In this document: positions 33,849 through 46,236 of the stretch, piece after piece
Position numbering within the stretch: the first letter of the stretch is position 1
How the letters are laid out: every line of letters starts with the position of its first letter
Assembly: GCA_030248295.1 (NCBI GenBank)
Contig: JASANH010001367.1
Span: forward strand, 186,001 to 250,000
Origin: Mesodorylaimus sp. YZB2_4
Taxonomy: Eukaryota > Nematoda > Enoplea > Dorylaimida > Dorylaimidae
DNA: 64,000 bases
Direction: 5' to 3'
Position numbers and translations under genes: made by a program
Notes under the pieces: model-generated
The model's input: only the letters and a program-made list of their open reading frames with translations
The model's database searches: none
What the model was told of the DNA's origin: nothing

Positions 33849-35138
33849 GCGTTTCATCCTGCCTTTCCCCTCCATTCCGCATGTATAAAGCCTATTTATT
33901 TGCCACCGTTCGTGCTAGTTTTGTCATAATGCCCTCCCCTATCCTCGGCCTGTCTTTTATTCTCGTCATTTCCAGACGAGCAAAAACAGGCCCACTCACC
34001 TTTCTGATCCCTTTGAGCTTCTTGTCCATCCTGAACAAAACTAGCGCAACGGGTACGCTTTATCCTTATTTATTCACCATCGTACGTAAATCGGCGGGAT
34101 TGGGACTCTTCTATTCTTGTGGTATTGTGTCTGTTGACAGTCTGCTCAGTAGCAGTTTGTGTATGTGAGCGCCTTTTTCGGCGTCATTTCTTTGTATGGC
34201 ACAGGTGCCACTGCCGCAGAGGGACTGCTCAAGGCCTTTTCTACCATGAAAGAATCATCTCGCCGATCATACGTCTCGCCATCTATACACATATATACTT
34301 GGCTATATATTGTTATAAATTATTGATGTTCGAGCAAACAAATCTATTCGGGTATGAAGAAAGATTTGTCTTGCATTGACTCGTTTCGTGTGCGTGCATA
34401 CAGTATTGCGTTGTTACTTGTTAGAGTGACTAGTGATAAAGTATATTCTCATTGCGATCTGTGCGTTCAGGGATGTGGGGGGCACAGAATATAGAGCAGG
34501 GTCTACTACTGTAATAGACCTACCTCCACATACACCACCACAGGCCAAGCACACCTACTACACTACGAATATAACAACCCATTTTCATCCCACAGGCCAC
34601 TCATAGTGTTGTGTAGACGGCAAATAGGCCAGACCAGGCCACTGCCATCATGCTGAACTGTCCCACCTCCAACCACTGCTGCTCATTATTGCCGATCATT
34701 CAGGTTCCTAATCACCCCATCAGATCTTGTACAGAACGCTCATAGTTTTTGCAATCTACAGTATGAATCGAATGTAGGGTCATCTACCAGTGAAAGGCAC
34801 ATATGATTTTGTTTTATAGACGAGCAAAAACATTGCTGCTACTAATGGCAGATCAGACACAAACATTGGTCAAGCCCGAACTCTTTTAATCTTTTCAGCC
34901 TCATAAGCAGTTTTAAGTACATAATACGCACTCAATCTTCACTGGGTTTCACATGGTCACAGTGGACGATATGACACGTTACATACCTATTACTTCCTCT
35001 TTCTGCAATTATTATCAGATGTAGAAAGACGAAAGCAGATCATTGGACCCGTTGCGTATGGTTCCTACATTGTTATCTCATATGGATCAAGAATGCATTG
35101 TGAACCAACGCTAACGGCACTCCTGTACAGCGGACTGC
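33849..35138. other. Convergent 3' intergenic region between ZP genes 2 and 3
   Basis: 1.3 kb between facing stop codons. No gene or RNA was recognised. The sequence is fairly AT-rich and should hold the two 3' untranslated regions. Confidence 0.35.
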
Positions 35139-37077
35139 TTATTTCCTAATGGCACTTGATCGCCTCATCCGACAGAGCAGCATAGTTGAGACCATGCCGC
35201 CCAGGAATGCCACGGCTGAGACGATGATAAGGAAAGCTAAGGAGAAAGTGGATAGGCAATAGGAATTAGGCACGGCTAGGTTCGAGTGGTCGGGTGATTT
35301 GATATCGTTCAGTGTGCGCAGTACTTCGGAGTTGTCACTTCCAGTATCAATGTCTAAAGTGGTGATTTGCTGTGAGCTGACATCCCACGTTCCCAGAGTG
35401 TCCACGTCCCCATGCTCCTCGAATGGCACATCGTCCGGCGCGGATCGAACACGACGAAGAAGGCGAGAAGCCAAGGCGGAGAAGTCGCGTTTGATTTGGA
35501 TAGGCCTGGGGTCACGTCTTGTTCCGTTACTGGGTGGTGGCGAGAGTGGTGTCGTGGGTGATGTCGGCGTCGAAGAATCGATCACAGGGGAGCTCCCAAC
35601 GGTTCCGGGAGGTGAGGTTGGTCTGGAGGTTTGCGCTGGTGTTGATGCAGTACCCACAGAAGCCACCACATCCAAAAGGATCCTTGTGGCTGGAGGTGCA
35701 GGAAGTGGATTTGAAAGAATACCACTTCCTTGGCCAGCCCCACCGGGTTCTGGGCATTGGGGTCTGGGGCATGGCTGGTTTGGTTCTTTGACAAGAATGG
35801 TGATTTGACATTGGAAGACTAGGGCTGGCTTATCGGCGTACTTGAAAACGTGCGATTCGTGTCCTAGAAGCCAAGCGAGATTAGGTTAGTGCAGATATAA
35901 ATTTCTGGGAACTTCTTTCACGAACAAAGGTTATGGCTACAAACTGGTTCCGCGAGGCCATTACGTCTTGCAGCCGGTCAAGTCGTTCTACCTTGGCTCA
36001 AGGTTGGCAGGTCTCATCACTGTAAAGGACCAGTCCCCAAAGATAGCCCAGTCCCTCTCCGTTTATCAGTAAGCAAGTGATGTAGTCTAGTCTGTAAGCA
36101 TGACTTACCCGCCATCAAATCACTCTGATACTCCAGGTTGTTCAACAAGAACTTATCCAATGCGCAACCTTGCTCATTCAGTAACTGGACATGATTTCCA
36201 GCACCGTCATCAACGTAGCATGAGTGTACCAAAGAGCAGAATATATCCGCAGTCTCCGACTCGCACGTCCATTTGTGATAGACCTGTTGACCAATGGTTG
36301 CGAATCTTACTGGCTGGCCGGTCGGACCTCCCTCCAGGATTTCGTATCGACAAATGGGCATTGGAACGTTTTGAGTTTGAAATGCGGTCGTGATCTCGGA
36401 CACTTCCAAGTCTTGGCTAACGGTCTTGTCTGCTTCCATGTAAAAGCATTGCACCGTGTACGCGCGATCGACTTTGGTTAGAAACTGCGAAAAAAGTTAA
36501 TGACACTGACTCGACGTTATCTTAGATACAAAGTGCGGGCAAGTACCTCATGTTGCTGTGTGCTGAGGGTATGTACATTTAAAACTGACCAGGCAGCATA
36601 ATGGTACAATGACTCAGCAACCTTACCTGGGGATGGAAAGTGATGACGACTGTGCTCGACACATAGACACCCCTCGGACTGAGCGACCTCTCCCGCCTCG
36701 TACCACACGAAGAGAAGCTGAGTTTGATTCCAGCCACACGCCTTCCTACTTCATCGCTTCTACAGCCGGCTTCATTGAATCGACCTTTGACGTAGACGTG
36801 GCCTTGGAACTCGTTGCGTGTATTGAAATTGATTGTGATGCTATCTGATGAGCATCTAAAGTGGACGAGATCACAATCATCTGACACTTGAGACAATATC
36901 TTGGGGCCCTTCTTGGGCTCACGCTCCCATCTTCCCTGCAGCACCGGCCTCAAATCTGACCATAGGAAGAACACACACTCACTCGATTTCCGGCTCTCCC
37001 TCCACGGCATTGTCGATGGGGATAGCCCTGAGTGCGGGCAGGAGCAGCAGGACACACAGGCAGGACGGAAGTTGCAT
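35139..37077 (-). CDS. Cuticlin-like ZP-domain transmembrane protein 3
   Basis: Four exons (36983-37077, 36627-36855, 36109-36484, 35139-35863) give 474 residues. Exon 1 encodes the signal peptide (LPSCLCVLLLLPALRA) and IPIDNAVEGEPEI. The ZP domain continues with ITINFNTRNEFQGHVYVKG, CRSDEVGRRVAGI, FYMEADKTVS, TTAFQTQNVPMP, VYHKWTCESET and FLLNNLEY. The linker is Thr/Pro-rich, followed by a furin-like site (RLLRRVR), LGTWDV with ITTLDI, a transmembrane helix (FSLAFLIIVSAVAFLGGMV) and a basic tail. It has the most introns of the three paralogues; the third exon is 376 bases, exactly as in ZP gene 1. Expected to be shed and to polymerise in apical extracellular matrix or cuticle. Confidence 0.94.
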
Positions 37078-37191
37078 GTTGACTGGTTGGGCGACGGGCC
37101 ACCTCGACGTCAAATAACCCGTCTAAGTGTGGTGCCTAAGTTTTCGGCGATGACCGACTAGACTAGTCCGAGTAGTGGAGGCCAATCTGGA

Positions 37192-37198
37192 CTTATAT
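37192..37198 (-). promoter_or_regulatory. Candidate TATA box of ZP gene 3
   Basis: On the minus strand this reads ATATAAG, 115 bases upstream of the ATG at 37077. Comparable motifs precede ZP genes 1 and 2. Confidence 0.4.
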
Positions 37199-38004
37199 TA
37201 CTGCCCTTCTCCCCGTAATTCGCGCATGGTCCTAGGTAAAAGCTGACCGAGTTGAAGGAGGGTGCGCTTCTTAAGAAACGGGCACGTTCAATCGTCCTGG
37301 TATGGGGGCGTGATGTCCATCTTTGTCATAATTTTCCTAATTGTTTCCCCACACGGGGCGCCAAATTGCTATTTTAGTCGTCATGTGCGCAAAAGTAAGT
37401 CTAACCTATGGCCAGGTGGTCGTGTCGGAAGAGCAATTTTGTGCCTTTTCGGCGCCTTCAACCACTTTCAAGCACTCGGCCAAAAAAAAGGTCAAACGAT
37501 GGCCCGGATTTTTCTTTACTTGGGCGTACGCAGCGTGAGAAAACTTACTTTTCTTATTCGGCATGACAACACAATGAAGACTAACGGGCATCTCCATTCG
37601 CTCATTCCATGCCACTCGCCCTAAGAAAAATTGTGCCATACGTAATCGTGAATAACAATATCTTTCAATAAATTTACGCTGCGTAATGAGCTAGGTTTAA
37701 CCGTAATTCGGTGTTTCTCAAGTGTGGGGTCGAAAAAGATTTTTCCCCCGAGACACTCAACCAAGACCTACAGCGAAGTCCGGGGTCTAAACTTGAATTC
37801 CCGCGGTTTTTAAAAAAGCTTGAGAGTCAGATGAGAAGTGCGTGGATACTGTAGTGCAATGGTATTGTCTTGCGGTCTTGCGCGATTCGGAACCATCGCG
37901 CGAATTTTGCTTCGCTCGCTTTTACACTTTATTACGATATAAAAAGCTTGCTGAGCACGGATCGTCCGTCATAATTTCGCGCGAAGAAGTGATCAAGACC
38001 GGCA
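37199..38004. other. Divergent intergenic region, ZP gene 3 / Argonaute
   Basis: No gene was recognised. The region must contain the promoter and 5' untranslated region of the plus-strand Argonaute gene. Open frames around 37262-37639 occur on both strands and match nothing. Confidence 0.35.
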
Positions 38005-41000
38005 ATGTCCGATTCGGGGAAAGGCAAAGGACGCGGTCGAGGCGGAAAAAGAGGCCAAGGCGACGATGGCAGTCATCCTGGTTCTCCAGGTTCTTCATCA
38101 TCAGCGACGTCCGGAAAAGGAAAGGGTCGAGGCCGTGGAGGTGGTGCTGGCGATCGCCATCGATCACCACCCGGTGGAGCTCAGCAAGGTAAGCTTTGAT
38201 TCCATGGAGGCTGCGATTTTGTGATTTGGTCCCCCAACCTTTTTTTCGGGCTGTGCTTCCAGCTTTTGGGGGCGTCTGCGCCACCCTGCGCCCGCGGGGG
38301 CTTCACACCCTCTGGACCCCCTTAGCCGAAGAGAGAATATAAAGGCAAATCACACAACAGCAAGCATCTATATCTAGTCAGGCTAAAATCTATGGCACCA
38401 AGGTAGTTAGTTAGTGTATAAACACGTACAGTACAGGAAAAAATCTAACATTGAACGCTTAGTCGTTGCCCATAAATAACGCCTCGAAATAGAAGAGAAA
38501 ACATGTAAAATTTGGTATGAGCATACCTTAAGTAATCAATAGTTAGAATAAACCAGCTCCAGCGCGCCAAGGTAGGTAAGAAAGCAATGAAATCCATTTT
38601 TTAAAAATAAGTCTTACGTTAAAAGTTAGATACCAGAATCTAACTTTTAACACCCCCTTTAAATCAACGCATAATTCACTAGACAAGGCTCAGACCGAGT
38701 CAGAAAACAACCGAGAATGGTCACCAAGGAATCGAAAAACAAGAATCGACAAGAAAATCAACTTTATATTAGCACGCCGGAGCTGATTATACATCACTGA
38801 TATATTACCTAAAATTTTCCTGAATATTTGATCACTTTCTTCGATTTGGTCATTTTAAAAAACTTAGAATGGCCATAAGCGACGTAGCTAAACTCGCACT
38901 AGGTGTAGACATGGCCCAGATGCCCTGTCCAAGGCAGTTTTTTGAATCAACGCGCTGGGAGTGCGCCAAACACGAAAGTCGTTATACGTTCAATTTGACC
39001 TGGCGTTTAATGTTAGATTTTTTCCTGTACCTACAACGTCTGTATCCACGCAGGTCTATGATGGTGTGAGAGACAGGCAGACAGAAGTGCTGTCGGTATA
39101 CGCAATGACCGAAGCTTGCATGTAGTAAGGCCTTTTCAGTATTTCAATGTCATTAGGTGCACTGGGTCGTCAACATGGTGTAGATTTAGCCTATTCGGTA
39201 TCACGATATATATATAGGTCTATCGAAATTGGTAGCTTTTATACGCTAGTTGCGCTAAAAGGAAGTGCAGCACGAATTGTGAACCTAATAACATTCTAAA
39301 ATGAGAATTGGGGTGTTACGCAGGTAAGTTGTGCATGCAACTGGGTCTGCATGCTAGCTGCCAATGCGAACTGATAGTGAGAATGCTTAGAAAAACAGAG
39401 TGCAGGCCAGACAGACTAAGCCTGTTACTTTGGTTGGGACGTGTAAGGGTCTCGTCAGCCTTGCCCAGTGAAAGTTTGCCAATCGAACTGAGGATAGACT
39501 TTATCTTTCTATTGCACCTGGGTTAGGGGCTTTAGGGAACGGCTTTAAGCGAAGGCTATCCGAACTGGATGTGTCTGTTGCGTTATGTCAGTCCTCAAAG
39601 AAAAATCGCTAGGATTCCGATGGAAGACACCCATCAACAGATGAACGAAGTAGGCAGTGAGAATAAAGCAAGCAACCAGTATCGATGGCGTATCAATCGC
39701 GCAATTTTAGTCCCATGAGACAGCATGAGGCAATGTCTGGCATGTCGTATTTTCAGGAGCGGCGGCATCAGCTTTGGAAGAACCATTGGGACAGCTGTCG
39801 TTGCAAGTAAATAATGCTATTTCGAAAACATTTGGATGTGGTGTTTAATATTTGTGTTCGTTATGTTCAGGCATCCGGCGATGTGCAATCACAGAAACCG
39901 AGCACCCAACCTAAACCGCAACCGAGAGGACAAGACTTAAAAGAAGCCATGAAGCGTCCTGGCGTTGGCAAGGAAGGACGACAGATTCAGCTCTACGCGA
40001 ATCATTTCCCTTTGAAGCTGCCGCCCGAAATGAAAGTTCATCATTACGACTTTGCCATCGCCCGGCGTTTCAAACGTAAGAAAGGCACTGCACCGAAGAA
40101 ACCAAAGGTGGTCATGCGTCGACGTGACGAAGACGACGATGATGCTGGGTCGATTGAAGAAGTAATCGGAGATGACGGCAATTATGAAATCGTCCTTAGA
40201 CGACGTCAAAAATGGCCCAAGTAAGCCCTTCTCAGCTGTTTTGGAACTAACTAATGCGCGTTTATTAATCTTAGATGGCTTTCTCTCGCTATTTATTCGA
40301 AGCTCGTCAACGATCCAGCGTTTGGTTTGTTCAACTACCGTCATAGAATGGCCTTTGATGGCGCAAAGAATATTTTCGCTCAGTGCCCATTACCAGTGCC
40401 GACCGGAGATGTTGTAAGTCTCATCAATTTGCTTCACTTAAGCCCTCATTCTGTTTCTGCGCTCTGATACAATGATTTTGTTACAGTACGAAATGGAACT
40501 ACAAATTCCAGACGAGGACAGGAAAGATACGTTTGTGGTCACGGTCAATCGTGTAGCCGAAGTGAATATCGATTTGCGTGAAGTATTTAATCGCAGTTTA
40601 ATTGACCGTCGTTCGACCAGCACTCTAGTGCTCGATGTCATTTTGCGTCAATCGAAAATGTTCAGGTGAGAGATTGTACAAATATTGCTTGTGCTGTCTC
40701 CGAACAACAAATTCAATTTTAGTAACGTATTCTTTTCGTGCGGACCGCGGGCGTTCTATCATCCGCAAAATCCATCCGATTTGACTGGCGGAGTATGGCA
40801 TTATCCTGGAATTTGGGAAAGTGTTCGACCCGTGTCTGGTTGGAAATCGACTATAAACTTGGATTGTAAGAAGTTTTTTTCGGCTAGAATTAATCCTTAC
40901 GTTTTATCTATTTCTGATGTCAGTGGCGAATACGGCTTTCGTGAAATCGGGACCAATAATTAACTTACTTGGCGACATTTCCAGAGATTGGCAAAGACGG

Positions 41001-43978
41001 CCTTTGAATGATCGTGAGACCAAAGCTCTCGAGAAACTGGTTAAAGGTAAGTTTCGATTTTGATTTGGTTTTTCTGCTATTACAATGATTGTTTTTTAAT
41101 TTTAGGATTGAAAGTGAATTTGACTCATCGTCCGGGGAAACGATCTATGCGATGCGTTGGTGTGTCTCGTGAAGGCGCTAGTACTCTAACGTGAGTGTAG
41201 AAAACTGGAATTTCATTTCTTCTTTATTTATATATACCTGTAATTTTTAGGTTTCCATGTGAAATTCAAGGCGGTGGGATGAAGCCATTAGCGGTTGCCA
41301 AGTATTTCCAAATTATGCACCAAAAAGGAGAGTTCATTCGTCCGATTCAATATCCTAATTTGCCTTGCTTGCATGTCGGCAACAGGGATAAGAAGAACTA
41401 CGTGCCGCTGGAGGTAAGTTCACGGGCTTGTCATATAAGGCTCAGGACAAAGTCATTTGCCATTGCAGTTTTGCGAGTTGAAGGATGGTCAGCGATATAA
41501 TCATAAGCTAAATGATCAGCAGACGTCAAAAATGTTGAAGGTAACTAACCTATTTAACTAACCCAGATGGTATTTGTTGTATCCCGTTGTATTTGTAGTC
41601 AGCATCGCAATCGGCTCCGGATCGCAAACGATTTATCGAACAAGAGGTATAATTATATTTAAATGATGGGCTCCAATGAGTCTAGAAGTGCGGAATCTTC
41701 TGTTTTAGGCTCATCATTTTGGCATACATCAAGATCCTTTTTTGCAAGGGTTTGGATTGACCGTGGAAATGAAGATGATGAATTTGAGCGGAAGGGTCTT
41801 GGCAGCTCCGACGATTGAGTATGACAGGCAGGTCAGTGGTCGGTAATTGGATGATTAGACAGGAGTTGGAGCTGTTGTATGACATAGTTTTATAGGCTAC
41901 TATTGTACCAGAGAAAGGTGAATGGAATTTGAAAGATGTTCGTGTTATTCGTGGAGCGACGATCCGAAATTGGGCTGTGATCAATACGGATCGCAATATC
42001 AGTGGTCCTAACATGGAGTAAGAACACTGGAAATGTAAAGCAAGTAGGTACTTGGTATAGTGGTGCATCTTTTAGGAATTTCTGCATGCGACTGATCGCT
42101 GAAGCAAAACGGTTGGGCATCAGTTTCTTATCGCAAGCTCCAGTCGGCGTCATAAACGAGGGCCTTGCGGACAATATCGAAAAGAAATTAAAGGAGCTGA
42201 AAGATCGAGCTGTGAACCCTCAGACGAAGCAAAATACACTTGATTTAGTATTCGTTATTTTGGAAAAGAAGAATACAATTTTTTATGGCAAGCGATTCTA
42301 GGAGCATAGCGTAATAATGGATTGAAGGGCGAGCATTTTAGCGTCAACTAAATCTGCTGGAGACGTCGTGTTGGGTGTTAATACTCAATGCGTTCTTGGA
42401 AAGAATGTATACGAAGCGAAGACACCGTTATTAGTCAATTTGCTGCTAAAAATAAACGCGAAGATGGGCGGTGTCAATAATAAGCTGGTGGACGGATCCA
42501 AAAAGTACAGTAATGGGCAGTTTTTTAGTGACACAGTTTTTGTGCTCATACTGTATGGTTGGTTTATTTTAGAAAAATCAAGCAGCTCCTTGAACCGATT
42601 TTGATTATTGGGGCTGATGTGAATCATCCTGCGCCAACTGATGGCGAGTCTGCGCCTTCTGTCGCTGCTGTATGTACAAGGTATTTCCCGCAGTGATTAT
42701 CATGGGACAAGTTAATTTTGTAGGTGGTCGCAAACGTGGATTGTTTGCCGGCTCAATATTTAGCGAAAATTATGGTACAGACACGTAGACAAGAATCGAT
42801 AGCAGAGTTGGAACAGGCGGTTTGTGAAATGATATACAATTTCCGAAAGAGGAACGGATGCCTGCCGAAACGGATCGTGATGTATCGAGACGGTGTCGGA
42901 GAATCGATGTTTTTGAAGGTAAGGGAGTTGCTAGTAAGCAATCAGATATGAAGGGGCATAGCGTTTTAGGTTCTAACGGATGAACTGCATTCGATGAGAC
43001 GAGCATGCGAGAAAATGGGAACACATTTCAAAGTGGAGAAATATGAGCCGCCAATAACGTTCATTGTGGTTCAAAAGCGCCATCATACGCGCTTGTTCTG
43101 CGCCAATGCAAAGGTAAGGTTTTTTGTGGCTTCGGCATACAGTATGTATTAGGGGTGCGAGGCTAGGGAATGTGTGGACTGGTTGGAACTGAGGCTAATG
43201 TAGCAGGCTCGATGCATTGGACGAGATAGCGCAGGTGAGTGTCTGAAAACACTGCCGACAGGCCTCCTAGTTGTATGATTCAGAGACATGGTCCGCCTCG
43301 CCTGGAGGTGTATATCTAACTTCAGACAAGGCAGTCGTACTCTGCCTTCTCCACAGGCCAAACACACACACCACACCTGTCACATTAGCCATCAGTTTGA
43401 TTGGAGTCACTTTGTGCTGATGATCCGACTTGTTTCAGGATGAGACTGGACGAGGACGCAATATTCCACCAGGCACCACTGTCGACACTGCAATCGTACA
43501 CCCCGAGGAATTTGATTTTTATTTGTGTAGTCACCTTGGGTTGCAGGTAACAATCGATGTCAATTGTACATGTTGGCGGCACGCAATGCTTGTGCACATT
43601 TCAGGGCACGAGTCGACCAACTCATTATCACGTACTTTGGGACGACAGCGAATTTAGTGCTGACGAATTGCAGATGCTGACTTATTACTTGTGCTATACG
43701 TACGTGCGAGCCATGAAGTCGGTCTCGATCCCGCCGCCCTGTTACTACGCCGATCTTTGCGCCTATCGTGCACGTCAGTATTTGTCGTGGAGTTGGCAGA
43801 AGTAAGCATTTGCGTGTTGGGATGTGCTCACTTTGGGTCGTAAACGTCTATTATTTGTTTCAGCTTGAGCGAAACCGGATCGACCGTGAGTACAGCATCC
43901 ACTGTCAGTGTATCCGAATTACAGCGATACGTGGCAGTGAAGGAAAATGTAGCCGAGAAGGGAATGTATTTTGTATAA
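38005..43978 (+). CDS. Argonaute protein, AGO clade
   Basis: Small-RNA-guided effector. Model exons: 38005-38188, 39757-39806, 39871-40220, 40275-40413, 40487-40665, 40723-40865, 40924-41046, 41106-41190, 41251-41413, 41469-41540, 41599-41646, 41709-41831, 41896-42017, 42076-42287, 42342-42504, 42573-42669, 42724-42918, 42970-43113, 43439-43546, 43605-43801, 43864-43978; 1003 residues. The N-terminus is Gly/Lys/Arg-rich ([10 protein letters not shown]). The N domain has [18 protein letters not shown]; the PAZ region has [22 protein letters not shown]. The PIWI domain shows slicer positions GADVNHP, a candidate Glu in [17 protein letters not shown], and [11 protein letters not shown], so the DEDH tetrad appears intact. 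It ends MYFV. The AGO rather than PIWI clade is suggested by overall wording; miRNA versus siRNA role is not resolved. The intron after 42287 uses a GC donor. The first intron is 1.6 kb. Confidence 0.95.
38189..39756 (+). other. Long first intron of the Argonaute gene
   Basis: 1568 bases, more than twenty times the usual intron length here. It carries a perfect 14-base inverted repeat with a 6-base loop at 38618-38651 and no recognised coding region. It could hold regulatory elements or a small RNA; neither is shown. Confidence 0.55.
38618..38651. repeat. Perfect 14-base hairpin in Argonaute intron 1
   Basis: GTTAAAAGTTAGAT, a six-base loop ACCAGA, then the exact reverse complement ATCTAACTTTTAAC. 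The stem is AT-rich and too short for a typical miRNA precursor. Confidence 0.7.
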
Positions 43979-44361
43979 ATAGGATCAAGGAAGACTTGTG
44001 CGAATTCGGTTTTCAATTTTGACAGGTTTGAAGTGATTTTTATGGATTGTTCAGTTTGGGGGGGGGGGGGTGAAATAGGTTGACAGGATTGGTTGATGAC
44101 AAGGTTCTCTTTTGGTTTCTTGGGTGTGAATTCGGGAGTTGTGGTTTTACCGTATGTCTAATTGTGTGATTGGTAAATGTAATCAAGCTTGTACATACGC
44201 ACAGTATGTGAGACGGTGGGGTTGGAACTTGTGCAGTCCAAACAGCTGTCTGTCGAGTGCTTCAGGTTCACATGCAGAATATAGTGATGCAAACGACCTC
44301 AGGTCCGCCTTGGTGACAAAAAGATAGTACCGAGCATAACACACTTATTTATCAAGTTTTA
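43979..44361. other. Convergent 3' intergenic region, Argonaute / TIGAR-like
   Basis: Contains a run of 13 G at 44058-44070 and presumably both 3' untranslated regions. No coding region was seen. Confidence 0.4.
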
Positions 44362-46236
44362 TCAGTTTGCACTGCTCCCACTCGTCCCAGAATTCGGCCC
44401 TTTTGGCATTGTCGAAATTGCACTCGTGCTCGTCTCGATCGTATCTTCATTGGGATCGGTAAAGAAATCGCTTACGTCGCAAGGCGGTGTGTGAGGTCGC
44501 TTGCTGAACCAGCTGTCCTCATCCGAGTCTTGTTCGAAACTATTCGAGTGCGGTATTGGCCAAGGTGTCAAATGTTCTTTCGAGTGCAATCCTAAGCAAA
44601 TAACGGAAATGTTCTTGGGATCTAGTCCGCCCATGTAATTGGCCGACCTAGAATCATGCATTTGGACGAGTTCGTTATCCAAATCGACATTGACCATAAA
44701 ACTTGAGACACCCGTATTCGGACAAGGGCGTAACGCGGCTCCCTTCCCACCGATCATCAAACAACCAAGCTCGTCGACGAAGTATCGGAACAATTCTCGA
44801 ATCGCGCCGCCGTGTGTCACCACCAGGACCTGCGCATCCAAATCGGGGAAATTTGCATCGTCCGACGCTATGCTTTGCACGGACACCTTGCGTGCGCCAA
44901 CTGTTCGGCTTGCGCTTCCGTAAAGGTACGCCCAGCTATTGGTCACGGGGATCGAAGGGGGTGCTGACTTGTCCAACGCATCGTCTCCGCAAGTTACGTC
45001 CGACGACTCGCAAGGGCTCGCTGTGCACGTTGAGAATCCGGGACTACTGCAGGCGCTATACGAACGTTTCGATGATCGATCGCAAGCGAGTGGTTCGACC
45101 AATTGTGTATCGACGCTCAAAGACTGAAAAGGTAGCGTGGTCAGTACAGAGCACGAGTAAAAAGCGGGAACGCTTACCCCGTCAGAAACTGCCGAAATGC
45201 CGCTATCCCGACTGGAAACGAATGGCGAGCAGTCCTCGTGACTGGGAGGCCGGACAGGACGCGGCTCCTGCAAATTCACGGCCTGTGTAGAAGTAATGCC
45301 ATTGTCCTCATTTAGCGCACCGTTGCGAGATGCTTTAGTTCCAGAACTGACCACTCGACGCGGTTGTTCAATTTGCAATGATTCAGGCAGATAAAATACG
45401 GGCATTGCATTTGTCTTTGTTGCACCGGCTGACGCTGGTGGTGTATTCGTAACTGGGCTAGTTCGCTCTGGTAATGGAACCAGTGAATTCGCGCGCATAA
45501 CTTTGGAGCTTGGAATTTGCACTCGATTATTGCGATTTGACCCAGATCCATTTTGCAGCGATGATTGATAATCTCCTCTGACTTTGGGCGACGGCGGCGT
45601 TGTGGCAATGCTTTCGCGCGATGAAGGCGACGTAAATGTTGCATTTCGCGAACTCACTGTTATCTGTGAGCAGAGATCGCAGAAAAATTCCGACATACGA
45701 CTGTACAGATCGCTTAACGTTTCGCCTCCATCTGGAGTGTATTCGGCAGGCGATACGCTCGATTTCAGCGCAGCTTGTTTGTGCAGTGATGTCGACTTGC
45801 CTTCCAGGATACCGTATTTCTAGAAAACGACTACATGAACACACTATCATTAAAATCCTGAACCAGTCAAGCGAAGCTTACTCTTTCCCGTAATCTCGCA
45901 TCGCAAATAAGATTCAGATACTTCTCGTCGCCTTCTCGACAGCTAATCCATTTGGATCCTAGGCCGACATCGTTATCGGCAAGAGATCGAAGTATGATCT
46001 CAGCTGTTTCTCTAGCTCGAGACAGATCACTCGAAAACGAGTGCGTGAATGACGAAAATAGTTGACACTGACGAAAATGGCGACCGAGAAGAGAAGCTTG
46101 CCGTCGTCCAGCTTCATTTAGTGGATGGTCAGATTGGCCTAAAAGCTACTGCAGAGTGCACAAAGTGGCATATCGAAAGCAGAAACGAGCATGCTTACCT
46201 TGAATGATACCACGCTCATTTGCATCTGTAGCGCCA
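44362..46236 (-). CDS. TIGAR: TIGAR-like histidine phosphatase, 5' end not found
   Basis: Member of the phosphoglycerate mutase-like histidine phosphatases; TIGAR hydrolyses fructose 2,6-bisphosphate and related sugar phosphates in the cytosol. Exons seen: 46199-46236, 45882-46138, 45178-45819, 44362-45123. Landmarks: NERGIIQGQSDHPLNEAGRRQA, SSDLSRARETAEIIL, ARLRERKYGILEGKS, YTPDGGETLSDLY, VLVVTHGGAIRELFRYF and CPNTGVSSFMVNVD. The second catalytic His and the acidic Glu are present. The exon carrying the first catalytic RHG motif was not found upstream, so the model is partial. Between the two halves of the fold lies about 200 residues of Ser/Thr/Pro-rich sequence absent from vertebrate TIGAR, and a long tail follows the fold. 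A 54-base intron (45124-45177) is open in frame; a second possible intron near 45580-45660 is unresolved. Confidence 0.82.

Noticed and set aside
43114-43438. 325-base Argonaute intron considered as a mobile element insertion
   Set aside because: I could not find inverted or direct repeats at its ends.
44703-45290. 195-codon plus-strand frame
   Set aside because: Antisense shadow of the TIGAR-like gene.
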